64,000 nt of DNA, from the NCBI RefSeq assembly GCF_005239225.2, contig NC_133295.1:8184001-8248000 (forward strand). Direction: 5' to 3'. The DNA is from Populus alba (lineage: Eukaryota; Streptophyta; Magnoliopsida; Malpighiales; Salicaceae). The stretch's first letter is position 1. Every line of letters begins with the position of its first letter. Below the pieces are notes generated by a model, which saw nothing but the letters and a program-made list of their open reading frames with translations, did not search any database and was not told the origin of the DNA. Shown here in pieces: positions 20,938 through 30,818 of this stretch. The position numbers and the translations under genes are program-made.

Positions 20938-21850
20938 TGATACGGTTCAGCCCTGTGATACGACCAAGTAAGGTCAGATTCGGATTTTGGCGTAAAAAAC
21001 GCAACAATCCAGGTTTACGGCAATAGTCATAATTCTCAATCCGACAGTTGGATCGGGCTAATATTTTATGTGGACTCTCCAGACATATCTTACTACCTTG
21101 GGTTAAAATTGCAGGTCAATCGCAGTTCGGTAAGGCACCCCAATACTGGTCAACAGAGGTTGTACGGATTTTGTTATTTACTTCCATTTGACTTGTGGAC
21201 TTCCTATTTGATTAGGATTCTTTTCCTCCAAGGATGTGGGAGCTGGTTTTGGGAATTTCCTAGTTCCACAAGGATATTTAATGAGTTGCAATATAATCTC
21301 CTAGTGTGGCAAGGATTCATTAATGTTTCAGAATCCTTTTCTTATAAGGATTCCTTATTCATCCTAGCTACACAAGGAAAGAAGGGCTGGTGATATTTAA
21401 TGACAAGTTACTTATTTTTATTATTTTCTTTCATGTTTGGGCTTAATTAATAGTTTGTTTTCAGCTAGGATCCAAGGCTTGTTTGGATCAGGTTATGGGC
21501 TTTTTAGTTTAGGGTTTTGGGCCAGTTTTGAGTGGACCTCATAGAAGTCCACATAAGAGGTCCATTAGGGTTAACTTTTCAAGAACTATTTAAACTCACG
21601 TAAGCCACAATTTCAGCAGCTTTGGTGAATATTATTCTGAATTTTTCAGTTTTAACGTGTGAGAGTGATTCTTGCATTCTTCAGTTCTTGAACGAACTGA
21701 ATCTGACTTATCGAAGATTAACTGGCTTCGTGGCGTCATTCTACTCATTCCAATAGTGTTGGTGCCTTGGGGCAGGTTTCCATTGTGTCGCACTCATATC
21801 AGACCTATTTCGGCTTTCCGGGATCAGATCTCAATCTTGATTGTGGGTTG
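20938..21850 (+). mobile_element. LTR 6 (array), 3'-truncated
   Basis: Matches LTRs 4-5 up to TTGTGGGTTG at 21850, then switches to LINE ORF2. The last 32 LTR bases, including the G-box-like palindrome, and some LINE sequence are deleted at the junction. Confidence 0.88.
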
Positions 21851-22578
21851 ATTGGCATCAAATGGTTGATTGGCATGACATTGTGTGGTTCAAGAATGTT
21901 GTCCCAAGACATGCATTTCTTCTATGGGTGGCTATCCAACGGAAACTCTCAACGCAGGATAGACTTCATCGGTTTGGTATACATGGTCCAAATAGGTGCT
22001 CACTCTGTCTCTGCAACAATGAAGATCACAACCACTTGCTCTTTGAATGGTCCTATACGAAAGCATTATGGTGGAATGTTTGTGACAAATGTGACATTCC
22101 AAGAATGACAAAAGGCTTGGATGAATGGATTCGATGGGCCACTGTCACTTGGCATGGCAAAAGTTTCGTCAATTTTTCTCGTAAACTGGGTTTCGCAACT
22201 ACAGTGTATTGTATCTGGCAAGAATGGAACGCAAGGATCTTTGCAGATGTGTCTAAAACTTCGAATTTGGTTTTTGATCAAATCGAATGTATCATTCGTG
22301 ATAAGCTTGTTTTGATGAGGAATGTTCAACAAACAGATGAAAACATAAGGATCCAAAGACTTTGGAGGGTCAATAACATGGACTCTTAATTTGATGTTTA
22401 GCTGGTTGTTGTTGTACCCCTAGCATATCTAGTTGGTCTAAGTTTTTGTTTTGTTATGTGGCTAGCCTGTAGCCATTTCTTGGTTTCGTTTCTGTTCACA
22501 TTGTAAATCTTGGGTATGCCCATTATATTCTTTGTATCATTTTCTTTTAATACATAAGTCAGCTTACCAAAAAAAAAA
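21851..22578 (+). pseudogene. L1-type LINE ORF2 end (zinc-binding domain), 3' UTR and poly(A)
   Basis: Continues the LINE of 10261-12852. The translation DWHDIVWFKNVVPRHAFLLW is followed by the C-terminal zinc-binding region with the CSLC...HNHLLFE...CDKC cysteine/histidine pattern typical of plant L1 elements. The frame stops at 22387. A 3' UTR of about 180 bases ends TAATACATAAGTCAGCTTACC and poly(A) at 22569-22578. Some LINE sequence between the 98-bp fragment and 21851 is missing. The same 3' end, antisense, forms the tiny insertion at 31766-31811. Confidence 0.9.
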
Positions 22579-22579
22579 G

Positions 22580-23173
22580 ACTGTGTGGAAAAACTAAATA
22601 AACAACCCAATTTTTATGCTAGAGAGGGTGAGGTCAGATCTGCATTTTTCACAAACAAGCCAATGATTTTACATGTGTACAAAGAGGCTTACTTTAATAC
22701 TAATGATCTTGATCATATTGTGCCTAGTGTTGCTATTTCTTTGTTGCAGGAGTTTGATGATGTGTTTCCCGACGATACTCCTAGCAGATTACCACCATTG
22801 AGGGGGATAGAGCATCAAATTGATTTCATATCCGCAGCTTCAATTCCTAACCGACCAGCTTATAGAAGCAATCCCGAGAAGACGAAGGAGCTTCAAAGGC
22901 AAGTTGATGAGCTGATGGAAAAGGGCTACATTCGTGAGAGTATGAGCTCGTGTGCTGTATCCCCGTGCTACTTGTGCCAAAGAAGGATGGAACATGGAGG
23001 ATGTGTGTTGATTGCTGAGCCATCAACAACATAACAGTAAAGTATAGACATCCCATTCCTAGGCTTGATGACATGTTAGATGAGTTACATGGATCCTGTA
23101 TTTTCTCTAAAATTGACTTGAAAAGCAGGTACCATCAAATTAGGATGGAAGAAGGTGATGAGTGGAAAACAGC
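22580..23173 (+). pseudogene. Ty3/gypsy chromovirus-like Pol, first part (end of protease region, RT N-terminal half)
   Basis: Shows LLQEFDDVFPDD, then RGIEHQIDFI, LMEKGYIRESMSSCAV and, after frameshifts, [14 protein letters not shown] and [13 protein letters not shown]. These are ordered RT motifs up to GDEWKT. It is interrupted at 23174 and resumes at 26476 with FKTKHGLYE. Frames are broken near 22970 and 23030. The 5' part of the element (LTR, gag, protease) is missing, and the left edge directly follows the LINE poly(A). Confidence 0.88.
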
Positions 23174-24064
23174 TGATGCGAACCTCGTGATCATGTGGTC
23201 ACGCAACCCACAATCAAGATTGAGATCTGATACAGGAAAGTCGAAATAGGTCTGATAGGTGTGTGACACAATGAAAACCTGCCCCAAGGCACCAACACTA
23301 TTGGAATGAGTAGAATGACGCCACAAAGCCAGTTAATCTTCGATAAGTCAGATTCAGTTCGTTCAAGAACTGAAGAATGCAAAAATCACTCTCACATGTT
23401 AAAACTGGAAAATTCATAATAATATTCATCAAAGCCGCCGAAATTTTGGCCTACATGAGTTTAAATAGTTCTTGAAAAGTTAACCCTAATGGACCCCTTA
23501 TGTGGACTTATATGAGGTCCACTCAAAACTGGCCCACAACCCTAAAATGAAAAGCCCATAACTTAATCCAAACAAGCCTTGGATCCTAGCTTAAAACAAA
23601 GTATTAATTAAGCCCAAACAAGCCTTGGGCTGTAGCTAACAAAATAAAATAAAGCCCCTAATATTAAATCCATGTTCTGCCATGAGAAGAAGAGAATGAA
23701 CTAAAATAATACAGAACTGATTGAAGGCTTATTTATAGCCTTACATGTAGCCCCTTAATCCTAGAAAGAAAAGGAAAAGGTAGCCACCATGTTGTTTCCA
23801 AGTTGTAGTAGGATTCTTTTGTTTCCTTTGCTGTCCTCAACTCATGGCCCAAATAAGGTTGTAGTGGACCCCTCTTGCACATGGATAAGATGTACTAGGA
23901 TCTCCTCTTGATACTCCAATGGACCTTCCAATTCTGACTTGGTGGAAACCTTCAAAACCAATGCATTCAATGCGTCTTTCAATGTCTTTATCTTGGACCG
24001 AGTCATTGGTCCATTTGGAACATGTAATGGGTCCTTGGTGGTGTTTCTGGGCTGGTCCGCATCA
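23174..24064 (-). mobile_element. LTR, subfamily C (891 bp)
   Basis: On the minus strand it runs TGATGCGGACCAGCC ... GAGGTTCGCATCA. Its 5' part encodes a Pol tail (24064 to 23842 minus: NGPMTRSKIKTLKDALNALV ... stop). Its 3' half matches subfamily A LTRs. Confidence 0.88.
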
Positions 24065-24600
24065 TCTGGTATAAACTTCATATTCAGTCTATTGGGGGTG
24101 GGATCGCATGATATATCAAAGCTGGGCTTATTCTGATATTATTTGCTTGAGGTTTTAATTTGAGTTTCAATTTTGCCGCAAAACACTACTCTTAGTGAAC
24201 GCTAGGTAAAACACCTTGGAATCTATTGAAACTTCATATTCTGAGTATTGGGTATGCGATTGCACCACATATTAAATTTGGGATTATTTTGATATCGGTT
24301 TCTGGAGGTTTTAATTGGAGGTTCAATTCTGCCGCAAACAGATCATACAAGCGGTTTGGGTACCTAGACATAAGAGAACAACCTATAAATTGATATTTGG
24401 TGTTTTCATAGTATTCTATTACTAAATATTGAATTTGAGGTCATTTGGAGATCGTTTGGTCTGGGTTTCAATTCTGTTACGTAAAAATTGTGTAATTTGC
24501 GTCAAATTTGAGATCATGATCTATACTGTTTAGATTTTTCTGAATATTTTAATTTCTCTTATATTTGGGTTATCTAGGAGTCAAGAAATTGTTTTCGCTA
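24065..24600 (+). repeat. Left arm of inverted repeat (element leader, sense)
   Basis: Leader with TGCCGCA units, like 14100-14600. Its reverse complement recurs at 25293-25800. Read together, the two arms flank a 0.7-kb centre. Confidence 0.8.
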
Positions 24601-24935
24601 ATATTCGCTTTTGTTTTATTTCGTGTCTTCGTTTCGTCCACAATTCGCACGAATTTGCATTGTTACTCGCAAAATCGTAATCGTAGTTTCGTTTTGCTTT
24701 GTTTTCAGTATATTTTTTTTATTCTTGAGTCTGAAAATTATAATTAGAGTGCGCCGCAAAAGCTACTGACTTTGATTTGTTGATTTCAGTTCCTAAAGAA
24801 CCAAAAGAAAGCAAGTTGTGAGGTAAAAGGCGTAGAGAGCTTAATAGAGTGAAAAGCCTTCATTTTTGTTTGTGTGATACACGACAGGTGTGAGGATATA
24901 TTTGTACTACTGACCAAATTTTGCAGATTCAAAGA

Positions 24936-25301
24936 ATGTCTGAAAAGAACGAATCAGCGACACAAAATGTTGATGTAGCTTTCCAATTGCGATCCATAGG
25001 CCAGCAACTTGAGTTGTTGTCTAGGACGTACAAGGATCTGAAAGATGAGGTGAATTCGATAAAGCAACATAATAGTGAGGCTGATAGACGGGGAAATACG
25101 GTCCGTATGGCGGCACAGAATGTCACATCTGATTTTGAAGAGTTTGTTGATGAAAATGCAGATGGGGGTGAAGATGACTATGATTTTGCATCAGCTGGCC
25201 AAGGAATCAGGTCTGGACCGAACAGGGCTAGGAGGAATGTGAATTTCCGTGGCATGAGCACTTATGAAGAGAAATTAAAAGAGAAATTACTTGACTCCTA
25301 G
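24936..25301 (+). CDS. Short Gag-like ORF (truncated Gag N-terminus)
   Basis: The first ATG, 24936, gives MSEKNESATQNVDVAFQLRS. A Leu/Lys-rich amphipathic stretch (LELLSRTYKDLKDEVNSIK) and an acidic run (DENADGGEDD) follow; stop 25299-25301, 121 aa. It resembles the N-terminus of chromovirus Gag and parallels the start of the ORF at 44864. The frame ends at the palindrome junction, so the capsid core and zinc knuckle are absent. A splice-acceptor-like CCAAATTTTGCAG lies just before the ATG. Not expected to be functional alone. Confidence 0.6.
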   Translation: MSEKNESATQNVDVAFQLRSIGQQLELLSRTYKDLKDEVNSIKQHNSEADRRGNTVRMAAQNVTSDFEEFVDENADGGEDDYDFASAGQGIRSGPNRARRNVNFRGMSTYEEKLKEKLLDS

Positions 25302-25998
25302 ATAACCCAAATATAAGAGAAATTAAAAGATTCAGACAAATCTAAACAGTATAGATCATGATCTCAAACTTGACGCAAATTACACAATTTTTACGTAATA
25401 GAATTGAAACCCAGACCAAACGATCTCCAAATGACCTCAAATTCAATATTTAGTAATAGAATACTATGAAAACACCAAATATCAATTTATAGGTTGTTCT
25501 CTTATGTCTAGGTACCCAAACCCCTTGTATGATCAGTTTGCGGCAGAATTGAACCTCCAATTAAAACCTCCAGAAACTGATATCAAAATAATCCCAAATT
25601 TAATATGTGGTGCGATTGCATACCCGGTACTCAGAATATGAAGTTTCAATAGATTCCAAGGTGTTTTACCTAGGGTTCACTAAGAGTAGTGTTTCTATGG
25701 TAGAATTGAAACTCGAATTCAAACCTCAAGCAAATAATATCAGAATAAGCCCAACTTTGATTTATGATGCGATCCCACCCCCAATAGACTGAATATGAAG
25801 TTTAAATTGATTCCGAGGTGGTTTGCTTATGGTTCACCAAGATTTGTATTTCTGCGGCAAAAATTGAATGATCCTTCAAATTTCAACTAATAACTTTTTT
25901 CACTATTTCTTTCTGTTTTTTTTTTCTTTTTAAGAAACTGATATGATTAGAGACTGTATCCAAATGAAATATAATTTTTTTTTTTTGCTTAGATGACG
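25293..25998 (-). repeat. Right arm of inverted repeat (element leader, antisense)
   Basis: Reverse complement of leader sequence: near 25350-25390 it mirrors 24480-24530, and it continues to the GACACAGAC-like leader start near 25995. At 26000-26010 leader and LTR are joined through the shared ACAAG. Confidence 0.8.
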
Positions 25999-26006
25999 CA
26001 GACTCG

Positions 26007-26475
26007 AAGAACAAGCCTTGGATCTTAGCTTAAAACAAAGTATTAATTAAGCCCAAACAAGCCTTGGGCTGTAGATAACAAAATAAAATAAAGCCCCTAA
26101 TATTAAATCCATGTTGTGCCATGAGAACTGATTGAAGGCTTATTTATAGCCTTACATGTAGCCCCTTAATCCTAGAAACAAAAGGAAAAGGTAGCCACCA
26201 TGTTGTTTCCAAGTTGTAGTAGGATTCTTTTGTTTCCTTTGTTGTCCTCATCTCATGGACCAAATAAGGTTGTACTGGACCCCTCTTGCACATGGATAAG
26301 ATGTACTAGGATCTCCTCTTGATACTCCAATGGACCTTCCAATTCTGACTTGGTGGAAACCTTCAAAACCAATGCATTCAATGCGTCTTTCAATGCCTTT
26401 GTCTTGGACTGAGTCATTGGTCCATTTGGAACATGTAATGGGTCCTTGGTGGTGTTTTTGGGCTGGTCCGCATCA
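26007..26475 (-). mobile_element. Partial LTR, subfamily C
   Basis: Matches 23590-24064 of the complete LTR and ends CCGCATCA. The rest of the LTR and the primer site are deleted, with microhomology ACAAG at the joint. Confidence 0.85.
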
Positions 26476-28760
26476 ACAACATTTAAGACTAAGCATGGTT
26501 TGTATGAATCATGGTGTTAGTAATGCCGTTTGGACTTACAAATGCACCTAGTACGTTTATGCGTTTAATGAATCATGTGTTGCGTGCATTCATAAGTAAG
26601 TTTGTGGTTGTATATTTTGATGACATTTTGATATATAGCAAGAACTTAACTGAGCATCTTGATCATTTGCGTAATGTACTTAGTGTGTTGCGTAGTGAGA
26701 AATTGTATGCTAATCTTAAAAAGTGTGCCTTCTGCATGGAGAAAATTGTGTTTCTTAGCTATGTTGTAGCTGCACAGGGAATCGAGATGGATGAGGAGAA
26801 AGTTAAGGCCATCCGAGATTGGCCTACACTCAAATCGGTAAGTGAGGTAAGGAGTTTTCATGGGCTAGCTAGTTTTTACAGGCGTTTTGTGAAAGATTTC
26901 AGCACAATAGTTGCACCCTTGAATGAAGTTGTTAAAAAGTCAGTTGGGTTTAGATGGGGGGAGGAACAACAGTTGGCTTTTGTTCTTTTGAAAGACAAAT
27001 TATGTTCTGCACCTGTTTTGACTTTACCTGACTTTACGAAAGCATTTCAAATAGAATGTGATGCGTCTGGAATAGGAATAAGAGTTGTTTTGATGTAGGA
27101 TCGGAGACCTATTGCGTATTTCAGAGAGAAGTTAAGTGGAACGACCTTGAACTATCCCACTTGCAACAAAGAACTCTATGCTTTAGTAAGAGCACTTGAG
27201 AGATGGTAGCATTACTTGTGGCCAAAAGAGTTCGTAGTCCATTCGGATCATGAGTCCTTGAAACATCAGAAAGGACAAAGTAAATACGCAATCAAGTATA
27301 AGCATGCAAAATGGGTTGAATTCATTGAAACTTTTCCTTACGTAATCAAGTATAAGCAAGGGAAAGAGAACATCGTAGCTGATGCACTCTCGCGCAGGTA
27401 TATTCTTTTACACATCATGTATACTAGATTGTTAGGTTTTGAATACGTGAAGGAATTGTATGATAATGATTCTGACTTTGCTGAGATTTATAATGCATGT
27501 GGACATTCGGCTTTTGGTAGGTTTTATTTGATGGATGGTTATTTGTTCAAAGAGAATAGATTGTGTGTTCCTGCTAGTTCTTTGCGTGAATTGCTTGTTC
27601 GTGAAGCACATGGGGGTGGTTTAATGGGTCACTTTGGGGTCGTAAAAACCTTGGATGTATTGCATGAGCATTTCTATTGGCCAAAGATGAAAAGAGATGT
27701 GCAACGAATTTGTGAACAGTGCATTGCTTGTACAAAGGCAAAATCTAGAGTACAACCGCATGGACTATATACACCATTACCTGTGCCTACTGAACCTTGG
27801 GTAGATATCTCTATGGACTTTTTTTAGGTTTACCTAGGTCAAATAAAGGTAGAGACTCTATTTTTGTTGTGGTTGATAGGTTTTCTAAAATGGCGCATTT
27901 CATTGCATGCCATAAAACAGATGATGCATCTCATATCGCAGACTTGTTCTTTAGGGAGATTGTACGTTTGCATGGCATTCCAAAGAGTATAGTGTCAAAT
28001 CGTGATGTTAAGTTCCTTAGTTACTTTTGGAAGACCTTATGGGGAAAGTTGGGAACTAAACTCTTATTTTCGACAACATGCCATCCTCAAACAGATGGAC
28101 AAACTGAGGTAGTGAATAGAACATTATCCCAACTTTTACGTGTTGTAATTCAAAAGAATTTGAAAAGTTGGGAAGAATGTTTGCCTTTTGTTGAGTTTGC
28201 TTATAATAGAACTGTGCATTCGACTACTACTTTTTCTCCTTTTAAAATTGTTTATGGTTTTAATCCACTAACTCCTATGGACTTAATTCCTTTACGTTTT
28301 GAAGAAAGGGTAAGTTTAGATGGTGAAAAGAAGGCAAAGATGGTAAGAGAACTCCATGAGGGAGTTCGACTACAAATAGAGAAAAAGAACAGACTTTACG
28401 CTTCTAAAGCAAATAAGGGACGTAAACTGGTTGTTTTCCAACCCGGTGATTGGGTATGGGTGCACATGCGTAAGGAACGATTTCCTAACCAAAGGAAATC
28501 AAAATTACAGCCTCGTGGTGATGGTCCATTTCAGGTTTTAGAGAGAATCAATGACAATGCATACAAAATTGACCTTCCAGGTGAGTATAGTGTTAGTGCT
28601 ACCTTTAATGTTGCTGATCTTACGTTGTTTGACACAGATTTTGATTCGAGGTCGAATCCTTTCGAGGAGAGAGGGGATGATGCGGACCAGCTTAGAAACA
28701 CTAGAAAGGACCCATTACATGTTCCAAATGGACCTATAACTCGGTCCAAGACAAAGACCC
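26476..28760 (+). pseudogene. Ty3/gypsy chromovirus-like Pol, second part (RT, RNase H, integrase)
   Basis: Domains in order: RT with [15 protein letters not shown] and [11 protein letters not shown] (about 26514-26643; both catalytic Asp kept); RNase H with [11 protein letters not shown] and IVADALSRR; integrase zinc site [10 protein letters not shown]...CEQCIAC; integrase core with [12 protein letters not shown] and [15 protein letters not shown]. The second catalytic Asp, normally in SDRD, is Asn (VSNRD, about 28000). Stops at about 27096 and 27207 (Gln to TAG) and a frameshift in DFFLGLP near 27825 confirm decay. The C-terminus reads [20 protein letters not shown] and enters the LTR at 28678. 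No chromodomain is visible. Some centromeric (CRM) elements are known to have Pol frames running into the LTR; the clade is not settled here. Confidence 0.9.
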
Positions 28761-28902
28761 ATTACATGGTTTGCGTGTGGGTTGCCTTGGGGCAGGTTTC
28801 CATTCTATCACACTCCTATCAAACCTATTTCGGCTTTCCAGGATCAGATCTCAATGGGTTGATTGTGGGTTATGTGACCATGTGACCACGAGGTTCGCAT
28901 CA
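28678..28902 (+). mobile_element. LTR, subfamily C, with large internal deletion
   Basis: Starts TGATGCGGACCAGC in frame with pol ([19 protein letters not shown]), jumps at about 28770 to LTR 3' sequence (TTGCCTTGGGGCAGG) and ends GGTTCGCATCA. Only about 225 of 900 bases remain. Confidence 0.85.
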
Positions 28903-28904
28903 GT

Positions 28905-28916
28905 TGGTATCAGAGC
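28905..28916 (+). other. Primer binding site remnant, tRNA-Met type
   Basis: TGGTATCAGAGC directly after the LTR. It is cut off at once by an inverted LTR. Confidence 0.85.
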
Positions 28917-29665
28917 TGAAGAATGCTAGAATCACTCTCACACGTTAAAACTGAAAAATTCAGAATAATATTCATCAAAGCTGCCGAAATTTTGGTTTAC
29001 ATGAGTTTAAATAGTTCTTGAAAAATTAACCCTAATGGACCCCTTTTGTGGACTTATATGAGGTCCACTAAAAAAAGTGGCGTAAAACCCTAAACTGAAA
29101 AACCCATGACCTGATCCAAACAAGTCTTGGACCCTAGCTCAAAACAAAGTTTTAATTAAGCCCAAACATTAAAGAAAATAATAAAAATAACTAATCTTTC
29201 ATTAAATACCACCAGCCCTTCTTTCCTTGTGTAGCTAGGATGAATAAGGAATCCTTAAAAGAAAAGTATTCTGAAACATTAATGAATCACTGCCACACTT
29301 GTAGATTATATTGTAGCTCATTAAAGATCCTTGTGGAATTAGGAAATTCCCAAAACAAGCTGCCACATCCTTGTAGGAAAAGAATCCTAACCAAATAGGA
29401 AGTCCACAAGTCAAATGGAAGTAAATAATAAAATTCGTACAGCCTCCGTTGACCAGTATTGCGGTTCCTTCCCGAACTCCGATTGACCTGAATGTTTAAC
29501 CCAAGGTAGTAAGAGATGTATGGAAAGTCCACATAAAATATTAGCCCGATCCAACGCTCAGATTGAGAATTATGACTATTGTTGTAAACCTGGACTATTG
29601 CGCTTTTTACGCCAAAATTCGAATCTGACCTTACTTGGGTCGTATCACAGGGCTGAACCGTATCA
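28917..29665 (-). mobile_element. LTR fragment, subfamily A, antisense (palindrome left arm)
   Basis: GAAGAATGCTAGAATCACTC to ...CTGAACCGTATCA: the first three quarters of an A-type LTR in reverse. It abuts a sense LTR at 29666. Confidence 0.88.
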
Positions 29666-30275
29666 TTCCACGAGGATCTTTAATGAGCTGCAATATAATC
29701 TACAAGTGTGGCAGTGATTCATTAATGTTTCAGAATCCTTTTCTTATAAGGATTCCTTAGTCATCCTAGTTACACAAGGAAAGAAGGGCTGGTGGTATTT
29801 AATGACAGATTAGTTATTTTTATTAATTTCTTTCATGTTTGGGCTTAATTAAAACTTTGTTTTGAGCTAGGGTCCAAGGCTTGTTTGGATCAGGTTATGG
29901 GCTTTTTTAGTTTAGGGTTTTGGGCCAGTTTTGAGTGGACCTCATAGAAGTCCACATAAGAGGTCCATTAGGGTTAACTTTTCAAGAACTATTTAAACTC
30001 ATGTAAGCCACAATTTCGGCAGCTTTGATGAATATTATTCTGAATTTTTTAGTTTTAACGTGTGAGAGTGATTCTTGCATTCTTCAGTTCTAGAACGAAC
30101 TGAATCTGACTTATCGAAGATTAACTGGCTTCGTGGCGTCATTCTACTCATTCCAATAGTGTTGGTGCCTTGGGGCAGGTTTCCATTGTGTCACACTCCT
30201 ATCAGACCTATTTCGGCTTTCCGGGATCAGATCTCAATCTTGATTGTGGGTTGCGTGATCACGAGGTTCGCATCA
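29666..30275 (+). mobile_element. LTR fragment, subfamily A, sense (palindrome right arm)
   Basis: Starts mid-LTR (TTCCACGAGGATCTTTAATG) and ends GAGGTTCGCATCA. It overlaps the left arm over about 400 bases of LTR sequence, forming a tail-to-tail inverted pair. Confidence 0.88.
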
Positions 30276-30818
30276 TCTATACTCCAAAATTGGTACCCAT
30301 ATGCTTGTGTGAATAGGTGTATTTATACATCTACCTTGGACTTTTCTTCATGGAGGAGGAATTGAGTAATTAGACAACAAAACGACTTATTGGTTAGTGT
30401 GATGTCATGCCACAGGTTCTGTGTATGGAACGTGATTAGAGGAGAAGTTGGTGTGTCACGTCCTTATGATGAGTACATTTTTTCATTTTTATTATTAACG
30501 GGGATGTCTGGATCAGCTTGCGTACACCTCAACTAATCCCACGGGCTTTGAAGTTAGCAACCATGTAAGCCTTCAGTGACCTTAAGAGGATTTGAACTCG
30601 TGACCATTGAGGAGCAAACCCAAAACCTGACAGTTGAGCTACCCCTCAAGTTTGGAGTACATTTATTCTTATTGGTATTTATATGGGTTGTAGATGTAAC
30701 AGAAATGTAGTTATTGGCAAAAAAAAAAAAATTGATGTTTGTCTAGCAAAAAATTTATGTGCTATACAAAAAAATGGGTTGTTTGTGGAGCCAAGATGAC
30801 CAAGCTTGTGTGCCTAAG
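30276..30818. other. Unassigned DNA around a SINE
   Basis: Apart from the SINE at 30485-30653, nothing recognisable was seen here. A poly-A run near 30720 may mark an old retroposon. Confidence 0.4.
30485..30653 (-). mobile_element. tRNA-derived SINE with 14-bp TSD
   Basis: On the minus strand the head carries pol III boxes: A box GGTAGCTCAACTGTCAGG and B box GAGTTCAAATCC. The tail ends CCCCGTTAATAATAAAAAT. Flanks are GAGTACATTTTTTC (30471-30484) and GAGTACATTTATTC (30654-30667), a 14-bp duplication with one mismatch. Length is 169 bp. The general layout resembles plant Au-type SINEs (from memory). Mobilised by LINE machinery. Confidence 0.85.

Larger units (their letters stand above)
18759..21850 (+). 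repeat. Tandem array: three units of 98-bp LINE fragment plus LTR (about 1041 bp each)
   Basis: Each unit starts with TSD TTTGA and 93 bases of LINE ORF2 (translating FDNWHPHSPLADTYDE, the direct continuation of SLWF at 12852), followed by a full LTR. Units lie at 18759-19798, 19799-20839 and 20840-21850; the last LTR is cut 32 bases short. Unit boundaries are exact, so the array grew by tandem duplication (unequal crossing over) and not by three insertions. Confidence 0.9.
23174..26475 (-). mobile_element. Rearranged non-autonomous LTR element (subfamily C) inserted in pol, with inverted internal repeats
   Basis: Two minus-oriented LTRs (complete 23174-24064; partial 26007-26475) bound it, flanked by ACAGC and ACAAC, a TSD with one mismatch. 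The disrupted pol reads GDEWKT on the left and FKTKHG on the right. Inside, a sense-oriented leader plus gag-like ORF meets an antisense leader, so the interior is a large inverted repeat and not a normal element body. Confidence 0.8.

Noticed and set aside
12853..21850. Possible CRISPR-like or satellite array
   Set aside because: Repeat units are full LTRs with TG/CA ends, primer sites and TSDs; this is a plant retrotransposon array.
30560..30653. Functional tRNA gene
   Set aside because: A and B boxes are present, but no cloverleaf acceptor pairing is seen and TSDs with a 3' tail show a SINE.
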